The notes: generated by a model not told the origin, from the letters alone. DNA of 64,000 nucleotides from Vibrio halioticoli NBRC 102217 (GCF_000496695.1 NZ_BAUJ01000003.1:248001-312000), one strand, 5' to 3'; shown: positions 1 to 11,221, counted from the first letter of the stretch. Translations and numbers: made by a program.

Positions 1-798
<798 letters not shown>

Positions 799-846
799 GT
801 CTTCCACTGAATCACACCCACTAGTAACAAAAACGGGTAATGAAGA

Positions 847-1767
847 ATGAATCCAATCTTTGGCAGAGGTCCTTCTCTGCAATTGAGACTCTTTTTTGCC
901 GTATTACTATCAGCCAGCTTAATGTTGGCTGATAGTCGTTTAGATACCTTCTCAAATGTACGATACGTGTTAAACAGTTCTGTCGCTCCAATCCAGTACC
1001 TTGCTGATCTACCTAGAAGCATGTTTGGCAAGCTTTATGAACAGGTAAGCAGCAAACAACAACTGTTGTCGACCAATAAAGCGCTCCGTGAACAGCTACT
1101 GAAAATGAACAGCGAACTGTCGCTGCTCTCTCAATATAAAGAAGAAAACCAACGCTTTAGAAAACTGTTGGGCTCTAGCTTTGTGCGAGATGAAAAAAAG
1201 GTAGTGACGGAAGTGATGGCGGTAGATGCCTCTTCATATCACCAACAGATCATGATTGATAAAGGCCGTGTCGATGGTGTTTATCAAGGGCAACCTGTGA
1301 TTAATGAAAACGGTATTGTTGGGCAGGTCACTGAAGTTGGCGCTCACAATAGTCGAGTGCTACTGCTGACCGATGCTAACGCCGCAATTCCAGTGCAAGT
1401 CATTCGTAATGACATTCGAGTGATTGCCGCAGGCAGTGGCGATTTGACGCAAATGCACTTGCAGCACATCCCAAGTAATTTTGATATTCAAGAAGGTGAC
1501 GTACTGGTCTCATCTGGTTTGGGTGGTGTGTATCCTGAAGGGTATCCAGTGGCGACTGTAAATAAAGTTCAAATAGATAACCACCAACCGTTTTCAACCA
1601 TTACCGCCATTCCAGCGGTAGACTTTGGGCGTTTGCGTTATCTGCTGTTGGTTTGGCCTCAGCAAACGTCGGCCAATGAGCAACCAACGCTGATTGAATC
1701 TGTACCAGCCACAGCAACCGAACAGAATCCAACAACAGCACAAGCCGGAGAAAAAGATGGCGAATAG
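847..1767 (+). CDS. mreC: Rod shape-determining protein MreC
   Basis: Periplasmic scaffold of the elongasome, anchored in the inner membrane; it bridges MreB/MreD and the PBP2-RodA synthase. The 306-residue protein has a short cytoplasmic N-terminus, one membrane segment at about residues 13-28, a coiled coil at about 65-110 (KLYEQVSSKQQLL through EENQRFRKLL), and the beta-rich MreC core to about 270. A low-complexity Q/T/A tail follows and is probably disordered. The ATG at 847 gives the expected N-terminus (NPIFGRGPSLQLRLFFAV). The 3' end overlaps the mreD start by 11 nt, which suggests translational coupling. Confidence 0.97.
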   Translation: MNPIFGRGPSLQLRLFFAVLLSASLMLADSRLDTFSNVRYVLNSSVAPIQYLADLPRSMFGKLYEQVSSKQQLLSTNKALREQLLKMNSELSLLSQYKEENQRFRKLLGSSFVRDEKKVVTEVMAVDASSYHQQIMIDKGRVDGVYQGQPVINENGIVGQVTEVGAHNSRVLLLTDANAAIPVQVIRNDIRVIAAGSGDLTQMHLQHIPSNFDIQEGDVLVSSGLGGVYPEGYPVATVNKVQIDNHQPFSTITAIPAVDFGRLRYLLLVWPQQTSANEQPTLIESVPATATEQNPTTAQAGEKDGE

Positions 1768-2245
1768 TATCTTTGGTGGCAAGCTTGTTATCTGGACGAC
1801 TTTTTTAGCCGCTCTGATTCTACAAACTATCCCTTGGCCGGGCACAATGGATATGTTGCGTCCGTCATGGTTGGTATTGGTCACCTGTTATTGGGTGATG
1901 GCCGCCCCGCATAGAGTGAATGTGGGAACAGGATTATTTTTAGGTTTATTGTGGGATCTTCTATTGGGTTCCACGCTAGGTATTCACGGCTTGATGATGG
2001 CAATAGTGACTTACTTAGTGGCGATTAACTTTTTGGTTATTCGCAACATGGCATTGTGGCAACAAGCGTTGGTGATGGCGCTTTTGAGCATGTTAAGCAT
2101 TACCATAGAGTTCTTTGGCGAATTTGTTATTCAAGATGTGGTCTTTAACCCTGCATCACTGTGGGTAGCCCTTATTAACGCTATCCTTTGGCCATGGCTA
2201 TTTTTATTATTACGTCGTGTTCGCCGTATTTGGAGAGTAAGATAA
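1757..2245 (+). CDS. mreD: Rod shape-determining membrane protein MreD
   Basis: Small integral inner-membrane protein of the elongation complex, partner of MreC and MreB. I place the start at the ATG at 1757, which gives 162 residues beginning MANSIFGGKLVIW. A longer frame from 1694 would lie inside mreC and add 21 non-hydrophobic residues. The sequence is almost entirely hydrophobic, with about five predicted membrane segments, and short basic loops such as LLRRVRRIWRVR at the C-terminus. It overlaps mreC by 11 nt and sits immediately before maf. Length and context match the family. Confidence 0.95.
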   Translation: MANSIFGGKLVIWTTFLAALILQTIPWPGTMDMLRPSWLVLVTCYWVMAAPHRVNVGTGLFLGLLWDLLLGSTLGIHGLMMAIVTYLVAINFLVIRNMALWQQALVMALLSMLSITIEFFGEFVIQDVVFNPASLWVALINAILWPWLFLLLRRVRRIWRVR

Positions 2246-2248
2246 GTG

Positions 2249-2824
2249 ATGCAGAAATCTCTTATTTTAGCGTCAGCGTCGCCAAGAAGACGTGAACTTT
2301 TATCTCAACTAGGCTACGAATTTACTATACTTATCAGCAATATAGATGAAGTTCGTAATGCAGGGGAATCCCCTAGCCAATATGTACAGCGATTAGCTGA
2401 AAATAAAGCGCAAGCTGTCCTTGAGCAAGCTCGCTCTGAAGGCATAGTTGAACCTATCGTTATTGGCTCAGATACCATTGTAACTCAGGGTGAGTGTGTA
2501 TTTGAAAAGCCAGGTTCTGTGCAAGAAAGCTTAGAAATGCTCGGTCAACTGTCGAACGCAAAACATCAAGTGATGACGGCAGTCTGCGTTTCTGATCTTC
2601 ATAAAACAGAGACCATTATTTGTATTACAGACGTATGGTTTAAACCTCTCAGCCGCCAAGAAATAAAAGATTATTGGTTGACTGGTGAACCATGCGATAA
2701 AGCAGGAAGCTACGGAATTCAGGGTATAGGCGGAAAGTTTGTTACGCGCATTGAGGGCAGTTATCACTCAGTCGTAGGGCTACCTTTATTTGAAACCGAA
2801 CAGCTCTTGCACCAATTTTTATAA
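2249..2824 (+). CDS. maf: Maf-family nucleoside triphosphate pyrophosphatase (YhdE type)
   Basis: Hydrolyses dTTP/UTP and modified pyrimidine nucleotides to monophosphate and pyrophosphate (house-cleaning, linked to cell-division arrest in the family). It shows the Maf N-terminal signature LASASPRRRELLSQLG, the metal/substrate motif GSDTIV, and the C-terminal blocks DKAGSYGIQG and GSYHSVVGLPL. These resemble E. coli YhdE rather than the m7GTP enzyme YceF. ATG 2249 is preferred; an in-frame GTG at 2246 is the alternative. A GGAGAG Shine-Dalgarno lies inside the mreD end. The mreBCD-maf-rng order is conserved, so it is probably co-transcribed with the mre genes. Confidence 0.94.
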   Translation: MQKSLILASASPRRRELLSQLGYEFTILISNIDEVRNAGESPSQYVQRLAENKAQAVLEQARSEGIVEPIVIGSDTIVTQGECVFEKPGSVQESLEMLGQLSNAKHQVMTAVCVSDLHKTETIICITDVWFKPLSRQEIKDYWLTGEPCDKAGSYGIQGIGGKFVTRIEGSYHSVVGLPLFETEQLLHQFL

Positions 2825-2840
2825 GTTTTAGAGGTGCGCC

Positions 2841-4310
2841 ATGAGTGCAGAGTTATTGATCAACTCAACACCGAGTGAAACTCGGGTTGCTATGATTGAA
2901 GGCGGTGTCCTTCAAGAAGTTCATATAGAAAGGGAAGCGAGACGAGGCATTGTAGGCAATATTTACAAGGGTCGAGTCAGCCGTGTATTACCAGGGATGC
3001 AAGCGGCGTTTGTTGATATTGGTTTGGATAAAGCGGCCTTTCTACATGCTTCAGATATTGTGCCTCATACTGAGTGCGTTGCCGAAAACGAAAAACAGCA
3101 ATTTAAAGTGCGTGATATCTCGGAACTGGTTCGCCAAGGTCAAGATATCGTGGTGCAAGTGGTTAAAGATCCCCTTGGCACGAAAGGCGCCCGTTTAACC
3201 ACCGATATTACTCTTCCTTCTCGTTATTTAGTCTTTATGCCTGGTGCAAGCCACGTTGGCGTATCACAACGTATCGAATCAGAAAAAGAGCGCAATCGTC
3301 TTAAAAAAATCGTCGCCCCTTATTGCAGTGAATCCGGCGGATTTATTATTCGAACGGCTGCTGAAGGCGCGGATGAAAAAGAGCTGGCTCAAGATGCGGC
3401 TTTTTTAGAGCGCTTGTGGGAGAAGGTGATGGTTCGCCGCTCCAAATACATTACCCGTTCAACACTATACGGAGAGCTAGGGCTTGCTCCGCGAATTTTA
3501 CGTGACTTTGTCGGTACTGAATTGTCTTTAATTCAGGTCGATTCACGTATGGTGTTTGAATCATTGCTTGAGTTTACCGAAGAGTTTGTCCCTGAATTAA
3601 TGGACAAACTGGTGTTGTATGATGGTGATAAACCTATCTTTGATTTATACGATGCCGAGAGCGAAATTCAACGCTCACTTGATCGTCGAGTCAATTTAAA
3701 ATCAGGTGGCTCGCTGATCATAGATCAGACAGAAGCAATGACGACGGTAGATATTAATACCGGAGCCTTTGTCGGTCGTCGTAATTTAGAAGAAACCATT
3801 TTTAATACTAACCTCGAAGCAACCGAAGCTATTGCTCGTCAACTTAGGTTACGTAACTTGGGTGGCATCATCATTATAGATTTCATCGATATGATCAGTG
3901 ATGAGCACCGCAAGCGTGTGCTTGCTTCACTTGAAGCGGCTTTAAACAATGACCGCGTTAAAACTAATATCAATGGTTTTACTCAACTAGGATTAGTTGA
4001 GATGACACGTAAGCGCACTCGAGAAAGTATCGAGCACGTATTGTGTTCAGATTGCCCTAGCTGTGAAGGCCGAGGCGCAGTAAAAACCGTTGAAACCGTA
4101 TGTTATGAAGTGCTTCGTGAAATCACACGAGTTAATCGTGCTTACGATGCAGACCGATTCTTAGTTTATGCTTCATTGGCGGTTGCGGATGCATTGCAAG
4201 GTGAAGAATCTCACGCATTAGCCGAGTTAGAACTGTTTATAGGTAAAGAAGTTAAAATCACAGCCGAACCGCTTTATGTTCAAGAGCAGTTCGATGTTGT
4301 AATGATGTAG
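2841..4310 (+). CDS. rng: Ribonuclease G
   Basis: Endoribonuclease that matures the 5' end of 16S rRNA and degrades some mRNAs, paralogous to the RNase E catalytic half. The 489 residues match the family length. An S1 domain occupies roughly residues 35-125 (GNIYKGRVSRVLPGMQAAFVDIG). The catalytic metal-binding aspartates fall at Asp304 (TTVDINTGAF) and Asp347 (IIIIDFIDM), the positions known for E. coli RNase G. The zinc-link CPSCEGRG follows at about 410. It lies 16 nt after maf and 12 nt before yhdP. Confidence 0.97.
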   Translation: MSAELLINSTPSETRVAMIEGGVLQEVHIEREARRGIVGNIYKGRVSRVLPGMQAAFVDIGLDKAAFLHASDIVPHTECVAENEKQQFKVRDISELVRQGQDIVVQVVKDPLGTKGARLTTDITLPSRYLVFMPGASHVGVSQRIESEKERNRLKKIVAPYCSESGGFIIRTAAEGADEKELAQDAAFLERLWEKVMVRRSKYITRSTLYGELGLAPRILRDFVGTELSLIQVDSRMVFESLLEFTEEFVPELMDKLVLYDGDKPIFDLYDAESEIQRSLDRRVNLKSGGSLIIDQTEAMTTVDINTGAFVGRRNLEETIFNTNLEATEAIARQLRLRNLGGIIIIDFIDMISDEHRKRVLASLEAALNNDRVKTNINGFTQLGLVEMTRKRTRESIEHVLCSDCPSCEGRGAVKTVETVCYEVLREITRVNRAYDADRFLVYASLAVADALQGEESHALAELELFIGKEVKITAEPLYVQEQFDVVMM

Positions 4311-4322
4311 GGTAGTGATTCA

Positions 4323-7300
4323 TTGGCGTCATTCTCAGTTCGACTAGAGCGACTTTTTCTCTCGCTATTAGTGTTTATATTTGTATCTTTAGCGGTGCTT
4401 GTCACCGCTTTACGCATTGCTTTGCCTCGGTTAGATAACTATCAACAAGAAATCGAAACTTGGGTAAACAAAGCGTCTGGCCTTAACTTCACCATTGGTG
4501 AGGTACATGGGTATTGGAAAAATACTCATCCTTCTCTTTCTCTATCAGGCTTACAAGCAGACATTCCTAAAGGCGTAAAAGCTTTTTCTGTTGGCGAAGT
4601 TACCGCTGAATTTGATCTGGTTGATTCTCTATTAAGTTTGCAACCTAAGATCAGCGAATTAACTGTGAATGGGTTGCATATTGATATCAGTGATATCGAT
4701 CTATTCCACCGCAGTAATACAAATAGTGAGCCGCCAAAAGAGGGTGAGCAACAACTTCTAAAAAATCTAGAAAATCTAATTCTGCGTCAGTTAAGTGAAT
4801 TTTCACTCAAAGATTCGACCTTAGTGTTTAAAGATGCTGCGGGAGATGTGCGTGAAGTGGAAATCGAAAACCTTAACTGGCACAACAAAGCCAATCGTCA
4901 CCGTGCTGACGGGGTGATTAGTGTTAAAGACGTTCAACTGAACAGCGTCAGTGTTATTGCTGATTTTACGGATAACGATGGCATTGCTGATATCAGTGGT
5001 GACTTTTATCTGCAAGGAAATAACTTCAATATTACCCCTTGGGTTTCCCCTTATTTAGCCGATGGTATCGTGGTAGAGAAGGGAAGAGTGAGCCTAAACA
5101 CTTGGGTTTCTCTTAAAAATAACCAACCTATTGATGCTTATCTGGAAATTTCTCCATCGCGTTTAGAGTGGAAAGACAAACATAACAAAAAGAACTCCAT
5201 TTCCATCCAAGGTGGAGTGATGAAGCTAGATCCCACTGACGATGGCTGGCAAGTGAATGGTCAAGATCTTGCGTTTCGCTCGAATGGCTCGCAGTGGCCA
5301 GAGCTTAACTTTGCTTTGCAATGGGCTCCAGAGCAGTGGAAGTTAAATGTTAATCAGATAAAAATCGGTAGCTTAACACCGATATTAGATTTACTGCCGG
5401 ATATGGAAAAAACACAAGACTGGATCAATACCGTTCAACTTGGCGGTGAAGTGACGGATATGCGTGTTTCCATGGGTAAAGGCATAGAGACACTTCGTTA
5501 TTCAGCCAAACTTAAAGATGGACGCATGAAGCAATGGGAATTACTTCCGGGTTTCCATACTTTAGAAGCGCAAGTCTTTGGTCGCTCCGATCTGGCGAAA
5601 GCCAAAGTCACCATGATTGATGATGTATTGCCTTACGGCGATGTATTTCAAGCACCACTACGCATTCGTCAAGCTGAGCTTGATTTAGTTTGGCAATCCG
5701 ATGATGACGGCTGGCGACTATGGTCAGACAAAGTCACCGCCGCGACACCGGATCTACAAGTGCTCGGTGCTTTTAAGCTCGACTTCCCGAAAGATGCACC
5801 TACATTTTTGTCTTTCTACGCAGAAGCCGATTTACTTAACGCTGGTGAAACGTGGCGTTATTTGCCTACCTTAGCCTTAGGCCGTAGCTTGACCGATTAC
5901 CTTTCTGCAGGCATTCAAGGTGGTACGGTAAAAACCGCTAAATTGCTTTGGTATGGTGAACTGTCCAAGTTCCCATATCGTAAAAATGACGGTGTGTTTC
6001 AGGCTTGGGTTCCATTGCGAAAAACCAAATTTAGCTTTAGCACAGCATGGCCAGCATTAACCGATATGCAACTTGATTTGCTGTTTGAAAACGAGACGAT
6101 GTTCTTAGATTCTAGAGACGCAAAACTGCTGAATATCCATGCCGATCGCATCTCAGGTCAAATTCCTCAAATGCATGGCGATGGGCATATTGAGCTGTTT
6201 GCCGCAGCCAAAGCGGAAGGCTCTGATGTGCGAGACTACATGAGTGCTACGCCGTTAGTTGGTTCGGTGGGAGCAGCATTAACTACCATAGATATCAAAG
6301 GACAAGTTGACTCACAGTTCCAGCTTTACATTCCATTTAGCGAGGGTGAAGACGCGAGAGCGTGGGGCTATGCTGACTTAAAAAATAACAATATCAATAT
6401 TACTGCGCCGCCAATGATGCTGGAAAAAGCCACCGGTCGTATAGAGTTTGATAATGATGTGGTTAGCACTTCTGGTTTAAAAGCAAGGGTATTGGATCAA
6501 CCGATTTCGCTCGACTTTACCGGGCAAAATGCCGAGGCGAGCTACGACACTCGTATTGATCTTATTGGTGACTGGCAAGTTGATCCCTTAGTGCCATACC
6601 TTGGTAAAACTTGGCTAGAGCCTATTTCAGGTAGAGCGCCGTGGAATATGGGAATTGATTTACAAATCAATGATGTAGGCTTTACCTATCAGTTGGATGC
6701 TAAAGCAAACTTAACGTCAGTGGCGAGTACTTATCCAGCGCCAATGCGGAAAAAGAAAGGCGAAGTGTGGCAAGCTCGCATGCAGGCATCAGGCAACCAA
6801 GAGTCAATCTCTGCCAGACTGCAATTGCCAAAAGCGAAGTTCCAAACTGAAATTGATATTACTCAGGGAAGACCGGTACTTAAAGCGACCAATACCATTA
6901 TTGGTTCGGGCAGTTTTCGAGTTAGCCCGATTGTTGGTCATCACGCCTCTTTGCGTTTACCAGAGTTTGATTTAGACCAATGGATGCAGGCATTAGACCG
7001 TTCCACTGTGGGACCTAAGCCGATTGTTAGTGAGCTGAATGCCCCAGAGTTTCCAATTCCGCAACGTATACAGGTACAAACTACTAACCTTAAAGCAGGC
7101 GGTTTAGATTGGAATGATGTGGATTTGTTGGCTCGTAATCGCGGTAATAAGTGGGATTTCAACGTAGATAGCTCGCAGTTAAAAGGTAAAGCCGATTACG
7201 ATGGGAAGCACCTAGGTGTACATTTATCTAAACTACAACTGTACTTAGCCGATCCTGAAAACCTTGTTGATGAGTCAATTGTCGATCGAGGTGATCGTAA

Positions 7301-8201
7301 AGAAACTAAGGCGGGCAAGCCGTTAATTTCAGACTTTGATAAAACCTTCTTTGCCAAAATGCCGAGCTTTGATTTACAAATCGATGATTTTTGGATGCAA
7401 GGTTATAAAGTGGGTCAGGTTGATGTGGTGATGAAACACGATGGTGACCGCATTGTGTGGGACAAAGCCAATTTAACCAGTGGTCAATCGAGCTTATTAG
7501 CCAGCGGCTGGTGGAAGTTAACAGATAAAGACAGTACTACTCATTTAGACTTTAATGCTAAAGGCGAAGATAACTCGGAAATCATGGCAAGGTTTGGGGT
7601 GAACTCAGGCATTCAAAAAGCGCCATTTGAGTTTAACTCCTCTTTAGATTGGAAAGGTTCGCCGTGGAATATTCAGATGGATACCCTCAATGGTACGCTA
7701 GACGCAGAATTTGGCCGTGGGGTGATTTCTGATGTTGGCGGCGCGGCTAAATTACTGGGTATGTTTAGCTTAGACTCCTTGATTCGCCGCATGCAGTTAG
7801 ACTTTAGTGATGTGTTTGATGATGGTTTAGCTTTTGATTCTATCGAAGGTAAAGGCAAAGTCGAAAATGGTATATTTGTCACTAACGATCTACAAATGGA
7901 TTCGATATCCGGCGATATGACCATTCGTGGTCTAGCAAATTTGAATACTCAAATGGTGGATGCGGAAGTGACCTTTAAACCTGACGTAACGTCAGGTATT
8001 CCAATGCTGACCGCTTTTGCCGTAGCGCCACAAACCGCTTTATACGTATTGGCTATCAGCACTGTTGTGGCTCCGGTAATTGAAGTTATTACTCAGGTCA
8101 CCTATGAAATCAAAGGGCCAATGAACGCTCCGAAAGTGCGAGAGAAATCGCGCCGTAAGGGAGACTACGAAGTACCTAAAAAACTTCGCTCTGAGTCATA
8201 G
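4323..8201 (+). CDS. yhdP: AsmA-like transport protein YhdP
   Basis: Very large inner-membrane-anchored periplasmic protein of the AsmA/repeating-beta-groove class. In E. coli YhdP, with TamB and YdbH, supports phospholipid transport to the outer membrane. It is 1292 residues (E. coli about 1266). An N-terminal membrane anchor lies at about residues 13-31 (FLSLLVFIFVSLAVLVTAL), followed by a long beta-rich periplasmic part. A conserved C-terminal domain ends in basic residues. No ATG fits: upstream in-frame codons run into the rng stop, so initiation is at TTG 4323. Same-strand spacing suggests an operon with rng. Confidence 0.93.
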   Translation: MASFSVRLERLFLSLLVFIFVSLAVLVTALRIALPRLDNYQQEIETWVNKASGLNFTIGEVHGYWKNTHPSLSLSGLQADIPKGVKAFSVGEVTAEFDLVDSLLSLQPKISELTVNGLHIDISDIDLFHRSNTNSEPPKEGEQQLLKNLENLILRQLSEFSLKDSTLVFKDAAGDVREVEIENLNWHNKANRHRADGVISVKDVQLNSVSVIADFTDNDGIADISGDFYLQGNNFNITPWVSPYLADGIVVEKGRVSLNTWVSLKNNQPIDAYLEISPSRLEWKDKHNKKNSISIQGGVMKLDPTDDGWQVNGQDLAFRSNGSQWPELNFALQWAPEQWKLNVNQIKIGSLTPILDLLPDMEKTQDWINTVQLGGEVTDMRVSMGKGIETLRYSAKLKDGRMKQWELLPGFHTLEAQVFGRSDLAKAKVTMIDDVLPYGDVFQAPLRIRQAELDLVWQSDDDGWRLWSDKVTAATPDLQVLGAFKLDFPKDAPTFLSFYAEADLLNAGETWRYLPTLALGRSLTDYLSAGIQGGTVKTAKLLWYGELSKFPYRKNDGVFQAWVPLRKTKFSFSTAWPALTDMQLDLLFENETMFLDSRDAKLLNIHADRISGQIPQMHGDGHIELFAAAKAEGSDVRDYMSATPLVGSVGAALTTIDIKGQVDSQFQLYIPFSEGEDARAWGYADLKNNNINITAPPMMLEKATGRIEFDNDVVSTSGLKARVLDQPISLDFTGQNAEASYDTRIDLIGDWQVDPLVPYLGKTWLEPISGRAPWNMGIDLQINDVGFTYQLDAKANLTSVASTYPAPMRKKKGEVWQARMQASGNQESISARLQLPKAKFQTEIDITQGRPVLKATNTIIGSGSFRVSPIVGHHASLRLPEFDLDQWMQALDRSTVGPKPIVSELNAPEFPIPQRIQVQTTNLKAGGLDWNDVDLLARNRGNKWDFNVDSSQLKGKADYDGKHLGVHLSKLQLYLADPENLVDESIVDRGDRKETKAGKPLISDFDKTFFAKMPSFDLQIDDFWMQGYKVGQVDVVMKHDGDRIVWDKANLTSGQSSLLASGWWKLTDKDSTTHLDFNAKGEDNSEIMARFGVNSGIQKAPFEFNSSLDWKGSPWNIQMDTLNGTLDAEFGRGVISDVGGAAKLLGMFSLDSLIRRMQLDFSDVFDDGLAFDSIEGKGKVENGIFVTNDLQMDSISGDMTIRGLANLNTQMVDAEVTFKPDVTSGIPMLTAFAVAPQTALYVLAISTVVAPVIEVITQVTYEIKGPMNAPKVREKSRRKGDYEVPKKLRSES

Positions 8202-8212
8202 GGAAGCCATAT

Positions 8213-9055
8213 ATGCAGCAACAAGTAACCGTCGGTTTAGTGCAGATGACATCAACTAGTGATGTCATGCAAAACTACCAATACATTGAACAGCAGGTGA
8301 GGGAATTAGCCGCGCAGCAGTGTCAGTTAGTTATTACTCCAGAAAATTGCTTGCTGTTCGATAATGCTGAAGGTTATCAAAAACTTGCAGAGGAGTTGGG
8401 TGCGGGGCCAATTCAGAGTCAAATAGCTAAACTGGCAAAAGAGTTGGCGGTTTGGATTGTCATCGGCTCTTTTCCTATTCGAGCGCCAAAAGGTAAACTC
8501 TACTCCACAAGTTTAGTGTTTAGCGATCAAGGAGAGTTAGTTGCCGACTACGCCAAAATGCATCTATTTGATGTGGAAGTGGCTGATGGACATGGTAGCT
8601 ATCGCGAATCGGATTGCTTTGCGCACGGCACTGCGCCAAAGATAGTTGAGACGCCTTTCGCGAAACTCGGCTTATCGATTTGTTATGACTTACGATTCGC
8701 CAATCTGTATAACGTCTTGCGTGACGGTGGTGCGAACATATTACTAGTACCTGCCGCTTTTACTGCGGTGACGGGAGAGGCACACTGGGAAGCTCTGCTT
8801 CGTGCGAGAGCTATCGAAAACCAAGCTTGGGTGATTGGCGTAGGCCAATGTGGGCAACATTCTGCCAGCAGACAAACTTGGGGCCATTCTATGGTGATTG
8901 ATCCTTGGGGTAAGGTCATTACTACAGCGCAAACCACCCCCTGCAATTTAATTGCTGATATTGAATTACATCAAGTGGAGCAAGTTCGTAAGGCAATGCC
9001 TGTTGCTGCACATCAAAAATTTTTTAGCCTCATTATCGATGAGGAAAATGAGTAA
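8213..9055 (+). CDS. Carbon-nitrogen hydrolase (Nit-type amidase)
   Basis: Nitrilase-superfamily amidase, closest in outline to the Nit1/YbeM group that removes the amide from deaminated glutathione; the substrate is inferred, not shown. All three catalytic residues are visible: Glu44 in TPENCLLF, a Lys in DYAKMHLFDV, and the nucleophilic Cys in LGLSICYDLRF. The 280 residues form a single soluble CN-hydrolase domain with no signal peptide. It starts 11 nt after yhdP and ends 3 nt before tldD, so the three are probably translated from one message. The position between yhdP and tldD is common in vibrios as I recall. Confidence 0.88.
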   Translation: MQQQVTVGLVQMTSTSDVMQNYQYIEQQVRELAAQQCQLVITPENCLLFDNAEGYQKLAEELGAGPIQSQIAKLAKELAVWIVIGSFPIRAPKGKLYSTSLVFSDQGELVADYAKMHLFDVEVADGHGSYRESDCFAHGTAPKIVETPFAKLGLSICYDLRFANLYNVLRDGGANILLVPAAFTAVTGEAHWEALLRARAIENQAWVIGVGQCGQHSASRQTWGHSMVIDPWGKVITTAQTTPCNLIADIELHQVEQVRKAMPVAAHQKFFSLIIDEENE

Positions 9056-9058
9056 ATT

Positions 9059-10504
9059 ATGACAATTGAAACAGTAGAACAAGAGCTGTTGGCTTCAAGT
9101 GGCCTAACAGACCAAGATGTGGAGCGTACTCTTTCTTTGATTGCCGCTCGTGATATCGATTATGCGGATGTTTACTTTCAAGCGAGCTGGCATGAGACCT
9201 TAATTTTAGAAGACAGCATCATCAAGGATGGGTCATTTAATATCGACCGTGGCGTGGGTGTTAGGGCTATCAGTGGTGAGAAAACAGGGTTTGCCTATTC
9301 AGACCAGATTCAAGCTGACAGCTTAAAACAATCGGCAATTGCCGCTCGAGGCATTGCAAAGCAAGGGCAAACCGCGCAAGTTCAAACTTTCTCTCGTCAC
9401 AACTCAAACAAGGTTTATTCAAGTGTTAACCCGCTGCAGAGCCTTGAAAAGCAACAGAAAATTGACCTACTGAAAGAGCTTGATATGTACATTCGTACTA
9501 AAGAGCCTTTAGTGAGCGAGGTGAACATCAGTTTAAGTGGTGTGTATGAGCAAGTGCTTGTTGCCGCTACAGACGGTACATATGCTACTGATATTCGTCC
9601 ATTGGTGCGTTTATCTATTAGTGTACTCGTGCAACGTGGTGATCGCCGTGAGCGCAGTTCTTCAGGCGGTGGTGGTCGTTACGATTACCAACGATTCTTA
9701 GCGATGGATGGTAACAAAACAGTGGCTATGCACTTTGCTGATGAAGCGATTCGCCTGGCTTTAGTTAACCTTGAGTCTGATGCAGCTCCTGCCGGTGCTA
9801 TGCCTGTCGTGCTAGGTGCAGGTTGGCCGGGTGTATTGCTACATGAAGCAGTGGGTCATGGCTTAGAAGGCGATTTTAACCGTAAGCAGTCATCAGTCTT
9901 TTCTGGGAAAGTGGGTGACAAAGTTACTTCCGATCTTTGTACTATTGTGGATGACGGCACTATGGTGGATCGCCGTGGTTCGTTAAACATTGACGATGAA
10001 GGGGTTGAAGGTCAATACAACACCTTAATTGAGAACGGCGTTCTTAAAGGCTACATGCAAGATAAAATGAATGCGCGTCTTATGGGTGTCGCACCTACAG
10101 GTAATGGCCGTCGTGAATCATTTGCGCACTTACCTATGCCTCGTATGACCAATACTTACATGTTGCCGGGTCAACATACACCTGAAGAGATCATTTCAAC
10201 CGTCAAAAAAGGCATCTATGCGCCAAGTTTTGCCGGCGGTCAGGTTGATATTACTTCGGGTAAGTTTGTATTCTCAACCTCAGAAGCATACCTGATTGAA
10301 AACGGCAAAATCACTCGTCCAGTGAAAGATGCAACCTTAATTGGCTCTGGTATTGAAGCGATGCAGCAGGTGTCGATGATAGGTAATGATTTACAAATTG
10401 ATCAGGGTGTTGGCGTGTGTGGTAAAGCGGGACAAAGCGTTCCTGTCGGCGTAGGTCAACCAACGGTTAAACTTGAAACCATCACAGTTGGTGGCACAGA
10501 GTAA
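9059..10504 (+). CDS. tldD: Metalloprotease subunit TldD
   Basis: Catalytic subunit of the TldD/TldE (PmbA) zinc protease. In E. coli it matures microcin B17, degrades CcdA and trims unfolded peptides. The 481 residues carry the metal-binding HExxxH at His262-His267 ([13 protein letters not shown]). Its partner pmbA is encoded close by at 11222, separated only by the oppositely oriented darP. It starts 3 nt downstream of the amidase gene. After the stop, a long hairpin at 10513-10554 separates it from convergent darP. Confidence 0.97.
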   Translation: MTIETVEQELLASSGLTDQDVERTLSLIAARDIDYADVYFQASWHETLILEDSIIKDGSFNIDRGVGVRAISGEKTGFAYSDQIQADSLKQSAIAARGIAKQGQTAQVQTFSRHNSNKVYSSVNPLQSLEKQQKIDLLKELDMYIRTKEPLVSEVNISLSGVYEQVLVAATDGTYATDIRPLVRLSISVLVQRGDRRERSSSGGGGRYDYQRFLAMDGNKTVAMHFADEAIRLALVNLESDAAPAGAMPVVLGAGWPGVLLHEAVGHGLEGDFNRKQSSVFSGKVGDKVTSDLCTIVDDGTMVDRRGSLNIDDEGVEGQYNTLIENGVLKGYMQDKMNARLMGVAPTGNGRRESFAHLPMPRMTNTYMLPGQHTPEEIISTVKKGIYAPSFAGGQVDITSGKFVFSTSEAYLIENGKITRPVKDATLIGSGIEAMQQVSMIGNDLQIDQGVGVCGKAGQSVPVGVGQPTVKLETITVGGTE

Positions 10505-10512
10505 GGGACACA

Positions 10513-10554
10513 TACACACTGTAATGATAGGAAAGCCCATCATTATAGTGTGTA
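10513..10554. other. Long hairpin between convergent tldD and darP
   Basis: Inverted repeat with arms TACACACTGTAATGAT (10513-10528) and ATCATTATAGTGTGTA (10539-10554), one G-U pair and a short GG/CC extension toward the loop. It could act as a bidirectional transcription stop or RNA 3'-end stabiliser. Neither strand shows a U-tract immediately after it, so it is not a canonical intrinsic terminator. Confidence 0.6.
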
Positions 10555-10566
10555 CAATAAAGCGAT

Positions 10567-11091
10567 TTAAGCTTCGCTGTTCAGATCTTTTAAGATCTGG
10601 AAAATCTCACGATATGCTTTAGGCGGCTTACTGGCTGCCTTTTCTTTATTTGCTTGGCGAGCTAATTGGCGTAGACGTTGTCTATCAGCTTCAGGGTACA
10701 AGCTAAGCACTTCTTCAATTGCAGAGTCACCTTCAGCAACAACGCGATCACGCAATTCTTCCAGTTTATGCAATTCAGCCGAAGCTTGAGAGTGCTTATT
10801 GTGATGTTTATCGAGCGCTGCTTGAATGGGTTCAATCTCAATTTGACGCATCACTTTGCCAATGTATTGCAGTTGACGGCGTTTGGCTTCGTTTTTAAAG
10901 CGTTGTGCATCTTTAATGGCATCAGCAAGATCTTCTGGTAACGGGAATTTATCCAGTACACCCGGTTTTAGCGCCACAAGCTCTTCGCCAAGTTTTTGCA
11001 AGGCTTCCATGTCTTGCTTCATTTCGGTTTTACTTACCCAAATGATTTCTTCTTCTTCTTCCCAAGGGGCTTTCTGGTTTTTTCTGGCCAT
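10567..11091 (-). CDS. darP: Ribosome biogenesis factor DarP (YjgA)
   Basis: DUF615 protein that associates with late 50S precursors and promotes maturation of the peptidyl-transferase centre (known for E. coli DarP/YjgA). The 174 residues are highly charged and helical, with an acidic N-terminus ([22 protein letters not shown]) and the family blocks [15 protein letters not shown] and [13 protein letters not shown]. The start ATG is at 11091. It is a single gene, convergent with tldD and divergent from pmbA, which shares the short upstream region. Confidence 0.94.
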   Translation of the reverse strand: MARKNQKAPWEEEEEIIWVSKTEMKQDMEALQKLGEELVALKPGVLDKFPLPEDLADAIKDAQRFKNEAKRRQLQYIGKVMRQIEIEPIQAALDKHHNKHSQASAELHKLEELRDRVVAEGDSAIEEVLSLYPEADRQRLRQLARQANKEKAASKPPKAYREIFQILKDLNSEA

Positions 11092-11221
11092 AATTTGCTC
11101 TTAGTTACTCAATTTTGAATGCGTATTGCGCATAATTTCCGTTATTTTAACAAACAAATTGGGGAGAATGGAAAAAGCTTGGTATTCTAAACACAATTGC
11201 CTGCAAATAATTGATTTAACT

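Noticed and set aside
10678..11104. Two plus-strand frames opposite darP
   Set aside because: Both lie wholly inside darP on the other strand. darP has clear family motifs, so they are shadows.
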